Shown one piece after another: positions 36,079 to 46,786 of a DNA stretch of 64,000 bases. This stretch comes from an uncultured Caldilineaceae bacterium (GTDB lineage Bacteria > Chloroflexota > Anaerolineae > Caldilineales > Caldilineaceae): the NCBI GenBank assembly GCA_951813625.1, contig CATOTS010000035.1:1-64000 (forward strand). Reading direction: 5' to 3'. The notes below the pieces were generated by a model. It was not told the origin of the DNA. It made no database searches and saw nothing but the letters and a program-made list of their open reading frames with translations. Each line of letters begins with the position of its first letter. Within the stretch, counting starts at the first letter, position 1. A program made the position numbers and the translations under genes.

Positions 36079-37063
36079 TACGTGTGGAGGCCGCCTTGGA
36101 GGTAATCTTAAGCTGTGTGCGCCACTGACGAATCTTGTTCTCAGTTATCCTCTTCGCGTTGTCCTGCTGTCTATCCAGAACCGCCCTCCGAAATACATCG
36201 CGGCAAAAATCCTCAACTGCCGAGAAAGACTCAAATGCAACCTTATCAGTTATTGTTCTTGCCGACAAGCCAAATTTGAGTGAGGTTTGATTCTCATAGT
36301 CCTGAATGAATCTGCTAATTTGCGCTTTGGTGGGAGGCGGCAACTCGATTCGGACCTGGAAGCGACGCCATGCAGCTGAATCCAAGAGTTGCGCGTGATT
36401 GCTGGCTACGGCCACAACTGAGTAGCTGGGAAGATCGTCGATTTGCAACAACAAGGAACTGACAACCCGCTTGATTTCACCAGTCTCGTGAGTGTCCCCC
36501 CTTTCCTTCCCCACAACATCAAACTCATCGAAAAAGAGTACGCACTTCTGTTGCCGGACATAGTCGAAAATCCTTTGTAGTCGAGACGCTGTTTCTCCCA
36601 GAAAACTTCCGACTAGGCCTTCATATCGAACAATGAATAAGGGTACCATCAACTCATATGCAAGAGCCTCTGCCAAGGTCGTCTTGCCATTGCCTGGCGG
36701 GCCTATGAACATAACTCGATTGCGCGGCAAGAGACCATAGCTCTTGAGTAGATCTGCTCTGTGATATTCCTCAGCAATCTCAGATATTACATTACGGTTC
36801 TGATCGCTCAAAACCACTTCTGAAAGTTGCCGCTCAGGAACTCGATGGTGCAACAAAGACGCTATTTTATTGTCAAGGATTCGGCTTGGGGAAGTGGGCA
36901 ATGGGCCGTTGTCGCGCATGGCCGCGGACAATCGATCCGCAAGGATATAGTGCCTTTTATCTCGTTCCTCGGCGATTATGCCTTCCACAACTCGACGAAA
37001 ATTGGAGTGATCGCCCTCGCTACCTGATCTTACCAAGTTGACGAGCAAATCGGCCCTAGCCAT
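36071..37063 (-). CDS. ietA: IetA-like AAA+ ATPase
   Basis: 330 residues. The central AAA+ domain has Walker A GPPGNGKTTLAEA (121-133), Walker B VLFFDEFD (175-182), sensor 1 around VVAVASNHAQ (217-226) and an Arg-finger pair in AWRRFQVRIE. Helical N-terminal (1-90) and lid (240-330) parts flank it. It is followed with an 8-bp overlap by the subtilase gene. In IetAS the ATPase is thought to restrain or license the intracellular protease. With the protease gene broken by IS982, this ATPase remains as a possibly orphaned antitoxin-like partner. Base composition is lower in GC than ftsK next door, in keeping with a transferred module. Confidence 0.85.
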   Translation of the reverse strand: MARADLLVNLVRSGSEGDHSNFRRVVEGIIAEERDKRHYILADRLSAAMRDNGPLPTSPSRILDNKIASLLHHRVPERQLSEVVLSDQNRNVISEIAEEYHRADLLKSYGLLPRNRVMFIGPPGNGKTTLAEALAYELMVPLFIVRYEGLVGSFLGETASRLQRIFDYVRQQKCVLFFDEFDVVGKERGDTHETGEIKRVVSSLLLQIDDLPSYSVVAVASNHAQLLDSAAWRRFQVRIELPPPTKAQISRFIQDYENQTSLKFGLSARTITDKVAFESFSAVEDFCRDVFRRAVLDRQQDNAKRITENKIRQWRTQLKITSKAASTRNA

Positions 37064-37451
37064 TGGTACACCTCCGCTTACGTTGTACCGAATTCACCTG
37101 TCCTTTTTCGCCCATCTCTCAATGGAGAACTCTTCGTATGAAACTAGGTTCACATCAGCAACCAAAAACAGCTGTGATTTTGTCTTGAAGATTACTTCTT
37201 GCGTGCATTGCGTAAGGGTAGCCGGAACCCGCACTAGTAGACCTCCCCAACCAAAAGACTACAATTCTCTATGAACTCAAACGGAATTCTTGAACCCCGT
37301 TTACAAAGTCCCTGCAAAAAGCCATGATTTCGAATAGATCCTTCGCTTGGCCTTAGCGATTGCCACTGAGGAATTCAAACGGATCTCTCCTTTCCGCGGA
37401 ACTGACTGAACATTCCCAAAAAGCGGCGAACGCCCCGATTATAACATTGCC
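37064..37451. other. Gene-free gap upstream of the ATPase gene
   Basis: Nearly 390 bp of AT-richer sequence between the ATPase start and the end of the dehalogenase-like gene. Short open frames are present but none has coding character. It should hold the promoter of the ATPase/subtilase operon; no clear boxes were picked out by eye. Confidence 0.4.
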
Positions 37452-38348
37452 CTACCGCGTCCGCTCCATGAAGGCGCGCAGCGCCGGCACGATCCGCTCG
37501 GGCGCCTCTTCGGCCAGGAAATGTCCGCAATCCCGGTACTCGTGCACTTCAACGTCGCTCAGCTCCGACTTCCAGCGCTTGAGCTCCTTCTCGCGGAAGG
37601 CGATGTCCTTGAATCCCCAGAAGATGAGCGCCGGCTTGGCGCTGAACGCGGCGCGTTCGTCCCAGATCGAGCGCAGCCAGTCGGTCGCGCCGATGATATG
37701 TCCGGGAAACGCGGCGCAGGCGGCACGCGCCTCTGGCGCCGGCTGCGCGTTGCGATAGTGCGCCATCACCTCGGGCGTCAGCGCCTGTTTCTGCGCGACG
37801 GCCATCGGCAGCACCCTGTTGACGAAAAAATTGTGCCGCTTGATCAGATACTGCCCCAGCCAGCTCGCCATGAAGAAGCTGAAAAACAGATAGTGCGGGT
37901 CGCGCGCGACCGGCCAGCACCAGGTGTTGGCAATGACAAGCCGCTTGACCCGCTGCGGATGCTTGCGCGCGAAATCGAGGCCGATCGGCCCGCCCCAATC
38001 GGTCACGTAGAGCGTCAGGTCGTGCACGTCGAGATGATCGAGCAGGGCCGCGACCGCGGCGGCGTGGGCTGCCGGCCGGTGGTCGGCCGGCTGATCGCTG
38101 CGCGCCGAAAGGCCGAAACCGATATGGTCGGGGGCGATACAGCGGTACTGGCCGCGCAGCTCCTCGACCAGGTGACGGAACTCGAAGGACCAGGTCGGGT
38201 TGCCATGCAGGAAAAGGAGCGGTTCGCCCGCGCCCTCATCGATGTAGTGCATCGCATGGCCGGACGGCGTGGTCAAAAAGCGGCTTTCAAAAGGGAAGGT
38301 CTCATCCGACACCCACGCAGGGCGCGACGGGGGATCAAGCTGGCTCAA
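37452..38348 (-). CDS. Haloalkane dehalogenase-like alpha/beta hydrolase
   Basis: 298 residues. The oxyanion segment HGNPTWSF (48-55) has Asn50, where many haloalkane dehalogenases place a halide-binding Asn. The nucleophile elbow is VTDWGGPIG with Asp117 followed by Trp118, the second halide-stabilising position. An acidic residue lies in FWGFKDIAF, and the base His is in GHFLAEEAPE near residue 276. This residue set fits haloalkane dehalogenases (hydrolysis of R-X to R-OH plus halide), though related Asp-nucleophile hydrolases share it. It sits 33 bp downstream of ftsK on the same strand. The substrate is unknown. Confidence 0.8.
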   Translation of the reverse strand: MSQLDPPSRPAWVSDETFPFESRFLTTPSGHAMHYIDEGAGEPLLFLHGNPTWSFEFRHLVEELRGQYRCIAPDHIGFGLSARSDQPADHRPAAHAAAVAALLDHLDVHDLTLYVTDWGGPIGLDFARKHPQRVKRLVIANTWCWPVARDPHYLFFSFFMASWLGQYLIKRHNFFVNRVLPMAVAQKQALTPEVMAHYRNAQPAPEARAACAAFPGHIIGATDWLRSIWDERAAFSAKPALIFWGFKDIAFREKELKRWKSELSDVEVHEYRDCGHFLAEEAPERIVPALRAFMERTR

Positions 38349-38381
38349 GGGGGACTCTCCTGTGCTGGGAGGAAGGCAGCA

Positions 38382-41057
38382 TTACATCCAGATGCGGAGC
38401 GACGCATCGCCTTCTTCGTCGGGGTCCGCCGATTCGGCCTGGCCGTTGCCGGCCGGGGCGCCGTCATGCTCGCCGCGGGCGGCGGGCGGCGCGGGGAGCG
38501 CGAGCGGTTCAGCCTCGGATTCAGCCACTGCGCTCGGCGCGGCCTCCTCTGGAACGGATTCCGGAACGGGCCCCGCCGCGACTTCGCTTTCGCCGTCACT
38601 TTCGCCATCGCCTTCCGCTGCATCCTGGAGATAGACCTCGCGGCCCTGGCTGCGGCCCCGGTCCGGCCCCAGAATGCCGGCTGCCTCGAGCTGCCCCACG
38701 AGACGGCTGGCGCGGTTGAAGCCGACGCGCAGCTTGCGCTGGAGGATCGTCACCGTGCCGCGGCCGGCCTCGTTCACCACCTGCACCGCCTCTCCGAAAA
38801 GCTCATCGCGTTCGCCGTCGGCCGGCAGCGGACCGGATATGTGAGCTGGCCCGTCATCCTTTGCGACGGGGACGAGCAGTTCGTGCCCGTCTTCCTGCGC
38901 CGCATCCGTCTCTCCATTATCCGCGCCCGCCGCGAGCGATGTGGGGTTGGGCGTGAGGAACGGGAGGGTCTCGCCCTCTTCTTCAACGTCTCCATGCCCC
39001 TGGAGATAGCTCTCCAATTTGTGGAAATTCTGCCAGTAGCGGACGATGCGGTTGGTCTCCGGGTCGTCGAGAAACGCGCCCTGCAACCGCTCGAGCTTGC
39101 TTGCGTCCGGGGCCATGAAGAGCATGTCGCCGCGCCCCAGCAGGCTTTCTGCGCCCGGCAGGTCGAGGACGACGCGGCTGTCGATCTGGCTGGTCACGGC
39201 GAAGGCGATGCGGGCCGGGAAGTTAGCTTTGATCAGGCCGGTGATAACGTCGACCGAGGGCCGCTGGGTGGCGATGATCAGGTGGATGCCGACGGCGCGG
39301 GCCATCTGCGCCAGCCGGATCACGTGTTTCTCGACCTCTTCGGGCGCGGCCATCATCAGGTCGGCCATCTCGTCGATGACGACGACGATATAGGGCAGGA
39401 TCTCCTCGCCCAATTTTTGCAGATAGGCGTTGAAACGCTCGAGGTCGCGCACGCCGGCCTGGTTCAGGAGCTGGTAGCGCCGCTCCATCTCCTTGATGCA
39501 CCAGAAGAGCATCCCCGCGGCGCGGTCGACGTCGGTTACGACCGGGCTCAGGAGATGGGGCGTGCCGTTGTAGACGGTCAGCTCGACCATCTTCGGGTCG
39601 ATCATGAGCAGCCGCAGCGTTTCGGGCGTGTGCGTCAGCAGCAGACAGCCGATGATCGAATTGATGCAGACCGACTTGCCTGTTCCGGTGGCGCCGGCGA
39701 TCAGCAGATGGGGCATGCGCGTGAGGTCGGTGATGACCGGCTTGCCGCGCACGTCCTCGCCCAGCGCGATCGGCAGGCGGCCGCGCACCTGCACCGCCTC
39801 GAACGCCTCGCTCTCCATCAACTCCTTGAGGCCGACATTGTTGCTCTCCGAATTGGGCACCTCGATGCCGACGTAGCTTGTCCCCGGGATCGGCGCCTCG
39901 ATGCGCACGGTGCGCGCCGCCAGCGCCAGCGCAAGGTCGTTCGTAAGGCTGGCGATCTTGCTGACTTTGACCTTGGTGCGCTTGACCTCGCCGCGCACCA
40001 TCCGCTCGATATAGCCGGGACGGATCAGATATTGCGTGACCGTGGGACCGGCGTTGACGCCTTCAAAATCAGCCGGGACGCCGAAAAGCGCCAGCGTCTC
40101 CTCCAGCAGCAGCCCGCGGTAGCGGATCAGATCGTCGCTGTCGCTCGAACGGTCCCAGAAATCCAGCATATCGTTCAGCTGCGGGAGCTCCCACGCCGGC
40201 TGTGTCCGGCCGTTTCTGGCGGGCAGCTGATCTTCGGCGCCGAGCATCGAAAGCTGATTGCCGGAAACCGCAAGCTCGGGCGCGTCCGCTTCGCGTCCGT
40301 CATCTGCGGCGGGGCCGGCGTGCGCCGGCGGTGAAAGCGGCGTGGCCGGCGGCGTGAGCGGGGACATCGCGCGCCCGTCCTCTTTCTGGCCGTTGCCGAA
40401 ACCGGGGAAGCTCATCTGCTGGCCTTCGCGCCACGTTGCGCGCCAGGTCGTGCGCAGGCTCTCCCACCCATCCAGGGCCATGTCGGCGCCGCCATCCCAA
40501 AGCGACTCCCACAGGCGGCGGCCGCTGACCAGCGCCAGCCCCAAAAGGGCGCTGCAGACAACCAGCGTCCATGCGCCCCAGCCGGGAAGCCCGTCCTCAA
40601 GCAGTTTGGCGATGTAAAGACCGAACGCGCCGCCGGCGCCGCCGTCGGCAATGCGCGCCGCGCGCGACAACGAAGGCAGCCACAGGGTGATGGCGGTGAT
40701 GTAAGCCAGAAAGACGAGCAGAAGACCGGCGGGGATGCGCCAGGGCAGAATGGGCAGCGCCCGCTTTGCGTCCGCGCGCGTGCTCGACCCGTCGATGACG
40801 TGCAGGACCATCCACAGACCGAGGAAGCCGGTCAGCAGGGGTACGCCGGCCACACCGTCGCCGGTGGCGGCGCGCAGGAGATCGATCCAGAGGCCGGTTA
40901 CGCTGCCGCGCGAGCCGGTGAGCAGGCTGAGGAGCGTGAAGACCGAGACCAGCACGAGGGCGAGGCCGACGATTTCAAAACGGGTGACGACCGCCAGCCC
41001 GTCCCGGAGTTGCCTCAGCGGATTCGTATTTTTCTTTCGACGTCGTTTGGCTGCCAT
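38382..41057 (-). CDS. ftsK: DNA translocase FtsK/SpoIIIE
   Basis: 891 residues. Four membrane helices (about 27-47, 70-88, 109-129, 161-179) anchor it at the division site. A linker rich in Pro/Ala follows (230-290). The motor's alpha and beta parts have Walker A AGATGTGKS (454-462) and Walker B VVVIDEMADLM. A winged-helix gamma domain (RGTVTILQRKLRVGFNRASR, then QLEAAGILGPDRGRS) recognises orienting sequences. An acidic Ala/Glu-rich tail of about 60 residues follows the gamma domain, which is unusual in the family. It pumps chromosomal DNA through the closing septum and coordinates dimer resolution. Confidence 0.93.
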   Translation of the reverse strand: MAAKRRRKKNTNPLRQLRDGLAVVTRFEIVGLALVLVSVFTLLSLLTGSRGSVTGLWIDLLRAATGDGVAGVPLLTGFLGLWMVLHVIDGSSTRADAKRALPILPWRIPAGLLLVFLAYITAITLWLPSLSRAARIADGGAGGAFGLYIAKLLEDGLPGWGAWTLVVCSALLGLALVSGRRLWESLWDGGADMALDGWESLRTTWRATWREGQQMSFPGFGNGQKEDGRAMSPLTPPATPLSPPAHAGPAADDGREADAPELAVSGNQLSMLGAEDQLPARNGRTQPAWELPQLNDMLDFWDRSSDSDDLIRYRGLLLEETLALFGVPADFEGVNAGPTVTQYLIRPGYIERMVRGEVKRTKVKVSKIASLTNDLALALAARTVRIEAPIPGTSYVGIEVPNSESNNVGLKELMESEAFEAVQVRGRLPIALGEDVRGKPVITDLTRMPHLLIAGATGTGKSVCINSIIGCLLLTHTPETLRLLMIDPKMVELTVYNGTPHLLSPVVTDVDRAAGMLFWCIKEMERRYQLLNQAGVRDLERFNAYLQKLGEEILPYIVVVIDEMADLMMAAPEEVEKHVIRLAQMARAVGIHLIIATQRPSVDVITGLIKANFPARIAFAVTSQIDSRVVLDLPGAESLLGRGDMLFMAPDASKLERLQGAFLDDPETNRIVRYWQNFHKLESYLQGHGDVEEEGETLPFLTPNPTSLAAGADNGETDAAQEDGHELLVPVAKDDGPAHISGPLPADGERDELFGEAVQVVNEAGRGTVTILQRKLRVGFNRASRLVGQLEAAGILGPDRGRSQGREVYLQDAAEGDGESDGESEVAAGPVPESVPEEAAPSAVAESEAEPLALPAPPAARGEHDGAPAGNGQAESADPDEEGDASLRIWM

Positions 41058-41109
41058 GTCAGGTGAAATCCTTGTGCCGCCGCGGCGACCGGGCCGTCGC
41101 GGCGCGCTG

Positions 41110-41145
41110 CAACCGGACAGTCAACCGGACAGTCAACCGGACAGT
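41110..41145. repeat. Three tandem 12-bp repeats (CAACCGGACAGT)
   Basis: CAACCGGACAGT occurs three times head to tail upstream of ftsK, followed by a related GTCGAGTCGAC palindrome. It lies within about 90 bp of the ftsK start on the promoter side. It could be binding sites or slippage-prone DNA. Confidence 0.6.
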
Positions 41146-41384
41146 CGAGTCGACTGCGGCAGAGCGCTATACTGTCCTGAACTACGCGTAGGAAAAGAAC
41201 AAACGTTCCCAAGACAGTATAGCAGCCAACCGGGATTTCACCAACAGATTTTCGATGTGAATGCCGCTTAACACAGCGACGATTCGTCTGCGTTTTGCAA
41301 CCGAAACGCGGGCGTCGCCCCCGCCGGCGCCGGCCTGTACTCCCGACTTGCGGCCAACTCCGGCCCGCCGCCGGTCCGGCCAAA

Positions 41385-41420
41385 CACTGGCAACCGGACA
41401 CTGGCAACTGGCAAAAGGCA
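41385..41420. repeat. ACTGGC-type intergenic repeat
   Basis: ACACTGGCAACCGGACACTGG and similar units lie between rnj and ftsK. Same dispersed family as at 2.25 and 20.8 kb. The rest of the 385-bp gap (41,058-41,442) shows no gene. Confidence 0.4.
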
Positions 41421-41442
41421 AACGGGAAACGGCCACCGACCT

Positions 41443-43173
<1,731 letters not shown>

Positions 43174-43236
43174 TCAATTTCTCCTTTATGAGGCGACGGA
43201 GACGTGCGGTCTGGGTCGCCGGAAATTCCGTTTAAC

Positions 43237-43270
43237 ACAAAAACGCCGGGCAGCGTCAGCTCCCAGCGTG
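43237..43270 (-). terminator. Terminator-like hairpin in the rnj leader
   Basis: On the minus strand the sequence reads CGCTGGG, an 11-base loop, CCCGGCG, then five T. It is a 7-bp GC stem (one G-T pair) followed directly by a T run, so it fits a rho-independent terminator. It lies about 515 bp past the stop of the glutamine synthetase gene and 64 bp before rnj. It either ends read-through from upstream or attenuates rnj. Confidence 0.5.
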
Positions 43271-43461
43271 AGCGTCATGAATCGATTTTACCTGCCAGTA
43301 TTCAACATATTCGCATTATTACGAGAAGCGAGTGGCGAGGAGGAATCCTCCCTCCCGCTGCTCACGACCTGCTCCTCTTCGGTCTCTCCTACTATTCTAC
43401 CCTTGAATCGACCTTTTGTCCAAAAAACTTCTGCAACAATCTGGGATGCATCCGCTCAAGA

Positions 43462-43782
43462 GGGATGCAGTCCAAAATTGGGGCACAGATTCCTATAAAT
43501 CGGGTAGCAATGGCGTAATGGCCGGTCCACTGTCCACCACTCCCGGCAGTACCTGGCAACCGGTGACCGGCAACTGCAGTTCTGGACGGTCGGGCCTGCG
43601 GCCCTCCCTTGTGCGGGGGGACTCCCCCCGCAACGCCCCCCTGATGTACGCCCCCGCCGGGTGTGGGGTCGATGGCAGCCCTGCCCCTGCCCTCTGCTTC
43701 TCCCAAAAGCCAGTAGACAATTCCACCCACGGCCGGCATGAATTCCACACAAACTACTCCCACCCAAAAAGTGGGATGCTCC
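43462..43782. mobile_element. Miniature element, family F2, copy 2
   Basis: 321 bp. Ends are GGGATGCAGTCCAAAATTGG on the left and, read inward from the right, GGAGCATCCCACTTTTTGGG. The shared GC-rich core is in the middle (about 43,575-43,640). It lies between rnj and a glutamine synthetase gene, with its right end only 3 bp from that gene's stop. No target duplication was found, so one flank may have changed. The remaining sequence from 43,271 to 43,461 shows no gene. Confidence 0.65.
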
Positions 43783-43785
43783 TTC

Positions 43786-45147
43786 TTAATAGACGCCGAG
43801 ATAGCGGTCCAGCTCCCACTGCGAGACGAAGTTGCGGTAGCTGTCCCACTCCTGGTTCTTGGCCTCGACATAGCGCTCGAAGACGTGCTGGCCGAGCGCG
43901 TCCTGCACGACTTCGTCCTGGCGCAGCGCGTCGAGCGCCTCGCCCAGGTTGCCCGGCAGCGTCTCAAGGCCGGAGCGGTCGCCGTTCATCTGGTAAAGAT
44001 CCTCTTCGGCCGGCATCGGCGGGTCGAGCTTGCGTTCGATGCCGTCGAGGCCCGCGGCCAGCATGACGGCGAAGGCGAGATAGGGATTGGCGCTGGGGTC
44101 GGGGCAGCGCAGCTCGCAGCGCGTGCTCTGGGGGCGGTTGGGGTTGATGCGCGGGATGCGGATCAGGGCGCTGCGGTTTGTGCGCCCCCACGAGACGTAG
44201 ACGGGCGCCTCGTAGCCGGGCACCAGCCGCTTATAGCTGTTGACCAGCGGCGCGATGATCGGCGTGATCGCGTCGGCGTGCGCAAGCTGACCGGCGATAA
44301 AGTGGAGTGCGGTCTTGCTGAGGCCGTACTCGTCGTTCTCGTCGTACATGCAGCTCTCGTCCTCGCCATGTTTCCAGAGGCTCTGGTGAACGTGCATGCC
44401 GCTGCCGTTTACGCCGGTGATCGGTTTGGGCATGAAGGTGCAGTGCAGCCCGTTCTTCTGCGCGATCGCCTTCAGGGTCGTGCGCAGGGTGATCGTATTG
44501 TCGGCGGCGGCGAGCGCGGGGCCGTACTGGAAGTCGATCTCGTTCTGGCCGCTGGCGACCTCGTGGTGCGAGGCCTCGACCTTGATGCCGAGGGCATTGA
44601 GCGCGTCGACCATCTGCCGGCGCACGCCGTGGGCCGAATCGGAGCTGACGTCGAAGTAGCCGGCCTCGTCGTGCGGTGTCAGGGGGTAGAGGCTGTTGTC
44701 CGGGTGGCGGCGGAAGAGGAAGAACTCCAGCTCCGGGCCGACCAGAAAGTCGAAACCCAACTCCTTGGCGCGGCTGAGCTGGCGGCGCAGGATGAAACGC
44801 GGGTCGCCGCTGAAGGGTTCGCCGCTGGGCGTGAAGACATCGCAGACGACGCGCGCGGTGGACAGCTCCATTTCCCAGGGGATTGGCATGAAGGTATCCA
44901 GGTCGGGCACGAGGTACATATCGCTCTCGGCGATGCGGGCGAAGCCTTCGATCGAGCTGCCGTCGAACCAGACACCGTTCTCGACGGCGCGGTCCCACAG
45001 CTCAATCGGGATCGTAACTTGCTTGACGATGCCCACGATATCGCTGAACTGCAGGCGCACAAAACGCACATTATGGCGTTTGATCGTATCGTCGATCCCC
45101 TCGAGCGCCTCCATCAGCCTTTCATCGGTGAATGCGTCCAATTGCAT
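43786..45147 (-). CDS. Glutamine synthetase type I, GSI-alpha-like
   Basis: 453 residues, complete GS fold: N-terminal beta-grasp (VRFVRLQFSDIVGIVKQVTI), VWFDGSSIEGFARI, then GPELEFFLF (metal Glu), VASGQNEIDFQYG, GSGMHVHQSLWK (metal His) and the glutamate-binding segment NSYKRLVPGYEAPVYVSWG. The C-terminal loop lacks the adenylylation Tyr context of the GSI-beta enzyme encoded next to it and reads LDPPMPAEEDLYQM. This length and N-terminus fit the GSI-alpha group, which is not controlled by adenylylation. It makes glutamine from glutamate, ammonia and ATP. It is 223 bp downstream of the second glutamine synthetase gene, on the same strand. Confidence 0.9.
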   Translation of the reverse strand: MQLDAFTDERLMEALEGIDDTIKRHNVRFVRLQFSDIVGIVKQVTIPIELWDRAVENGVWFDGSSIEGFARIAESDMYLVPDLDTFMPIPWEMELSTARVVCDVFTPSGEPFSGDPRFILRRQLSRAKELGFDFLVGPELEFFLFRRHPDNSLYPLTPHDEAGYFDVSSDSAHGVRRQMVDALNALGIKVEASHHEVASGQNEIDFQYGPALAAADNTITLRTTLKAIAQKNGLHCTFMPKPITGVNGSGMHVHQSLWKHGEDESCMYDENDEYGLSKTALHFIAGQLAHADAITPIIAPLVNSYKRLVPGYEAPVYVSWGRTNRSALIRIPRINPNRPQSTRCELRCPDPSANPYLAFAVMLAAGLDGIERKLDPPMPAEEDLYQMNGDRSGLETLPGNLGEALDALRQDEVVQDALGQHVFERYVEAKNQEWDSYRNFVSQWELDRYLGVY

Positions 45148-45370
45148 GCTTGCGTTCCCCTTTCAGCGGCCAGAGGCAGACGGCCAGTGGCCAGTAAATA
45201 TTATTTCTAAGACGGCTGGCGGGGGCTGCCGCCGGAATGGAAGGAAAAGGGGGCAGGCACAGTGCCGCGCGCCGCCCCCTCGTTGAAGAACATGACTGGC
45301 CATCGATAATCTGCGGTTAGCGTAGAAGCCGGCCACTGGCAGCTGACCACGAACCACGGGCCACTGCAGT

Positions 45371-46786
45371 CTAGATGCCGTAGTACATCACGAATTCCTG
45401 CGGATGCGGGCGCAGGCGCACAGGATCGACCTCTTCGAGACGCTTGTACTCGATGTAGGCCTCGAGCAGGTCGGGCGTGAAGACGTCGCCTTCGAGCAGG
45501 AAGTCGCTGTCCTCTTCGAGCGCGTCGAGGACCTCGCCCAGGCTGCCCTTGACCATTTCGACCTCCTTCAGGACATCCTCTTCGTACAGGTCGATTTCGG
45601 CCGGGTCGCCGGGGTCGATCTTGTTCCTGATGCCGTCCATGCCGGCCATGATCATGGCGGCAAAGGCCAGGTAGGGGTTGGCGCCGGGGTCTGGGCAGCG
45701 GAACTCGATGCGCTTGCTCTTGGGCGACTGGCTGTACATCGGGATGCGGCAGGCGGCCGAGCGGTTGCGGGCCGAGTAGGCGACAACCACGGGGGCCTCG
45801 TAACCGGGCACCAGGCGGCGGTAGCTGTTGGTCAGCGGCGCGCAGAAGGCCAGCAACGCGTTGATGTGCTTGAGCAGGCCGCCGGTGAAGTGCAGCGCCA
45901 TCTCGCTGAGGCCGGCGTACTGGTCGCCGGCGAAGAGCGGATCGCCGTCCTTCCAGAAGCTCATGTGCGTGTGCATACCGGAGCCGTTGTCCTCGTAGAG
46001 CGGCTTGGGCATGAAGGTGACCGTCTTGTCGTTTTCCTTGGCGACGTTCTTGATGATGTACTTGTAGAGCTGCACCTGGTCGGCCATCTGCAGCAGCGGT
46101 TTGAACTTCATGTCGATCTCGGCCTGGCCGGCGGTGCCGACCTCGTGGTGATGCACCTCGATGTCGATGCCGGCGTCGATCATCTTGCGCGTCATCTCCG
46201 AGCGGACATCCTGCAGCGTGTCGTACGGCGAGACCGGGAAGTAGCCGCGCTTGAGGCCGACCGAGTGGCCGCCGCTCATCTCGCCGGAGTTCCACGGCGC
46301 CTCGACGCTGTCGACGTAGTAACCGGCGGTGTGCTGGCCGGCTTCGTAGGAGACGGCGTCAAAGATAAAGAACTCGGCCTCCGGCCCGACGTAGATCGTA
46401 TCGGCGGTGCCCTGCGATTCGACGTAGGAGACTGCTTTGCCGGCGACGTTGCGCGGATCGCGGCTGTAGGCTTCGCCGGTCAGCGGGTCGTGGACGTTGC
46501 AGATGGCGCTGAGCGTCGGCATGGCGCAGATCGGGTCGATGATTGTGGTACTGGGGTCCAGGCGCAGCACCATGTCGCTGTTTTCGATGCTCTGGAAGCC
46601 GCGAATCGAGGAGCCGTCGAAGCCCAGCCCTTCATCGACCGCCTCATCGGCGTCGAACTCCTCGACCGGGATCGTGAAGTGATGCCACTGGCCGAACAGG
46701 TCGGTGAACTTGACGTCCACCATCTGAATGTGGTTGTCCTGGATGGCGCTGACCAGGTCGGCTTTTGTGCTTACGTTGAGTTTCAT
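45371..46786 (-). CDS. glnA: Glutamine synthetase type I (GlnA, GSI-beta-like)
   Basis: 471 residues, the standard GSI-beta length. FDGSSIRGFQSIENSDM, GPEAEFFIFD (metal Glu), HHHEVGTAGQAEIDMKF, GSGMHTHMSFWKDG (metal His), NSYRRLVPGYEAPV and RIEFRCPDPGANPYLAFAAM are all present. Tyr401 in NKIDPGDPAEIDLYE sits where the adenylylated Tyr of enteric GlnA lies, so regulation by an adenylyltransferase is possible. Primary ammonia assimilation enzyme. The presence of a second, GSI-alpha-like gene directly downstream suggests that the two are used under different nitrogen conditions. Confidence 0.93.
   Translation of the reverse strand: MKLNVSTKADLVSAIQDNHIQMVDVKFTDLFGQWHHFTIPVEEFDADEAVDEGLGFDGSSIRGFQSIENSDMVLRLDPSTTIIDPICAMPTLSAICNVHDPLTGEAYSRDPRNVAGKAVSYVESQGTADTIYVGPEAEFFIFDAVSYEAGQHTAGYYVDSVEAPWNSGEMSGGHSVGLKRGYFPVSPYDTLQDVRSEMTRKMIDAGIDIEVHHHEVGTAGQAEIDMKFKPLLQMADQVQLYKYIIKNVAKENDKTVTFMPKPLYEDNGSGMHTHMSFWKDGDPLFAGDQYAGLSEMALHFTGGLLKHINALLAFCAPLTNSYRRLVPGYEAPVVVAYSARNRSAACRIPMYSQSPKSKRIEFRCPDPGANPYLAFAAMIMAGMDGIRNKIDPGDPAEIDLYEEDVLKEVEMVKGSLGEVLDALEEDSDFLLEGDVFTPDLLEAYIEYKRLEEVDPVRLRPHPQEFVMYYGI

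Noticed and set aside
37521..40334. A 937-codon open frame on the plus strand
   Set aside because: It is antisense to ftsK and the hydrolase gene. Its protein is Arg/His/Ala-rich with no family features, a usual by-product of high-GC codon bias.
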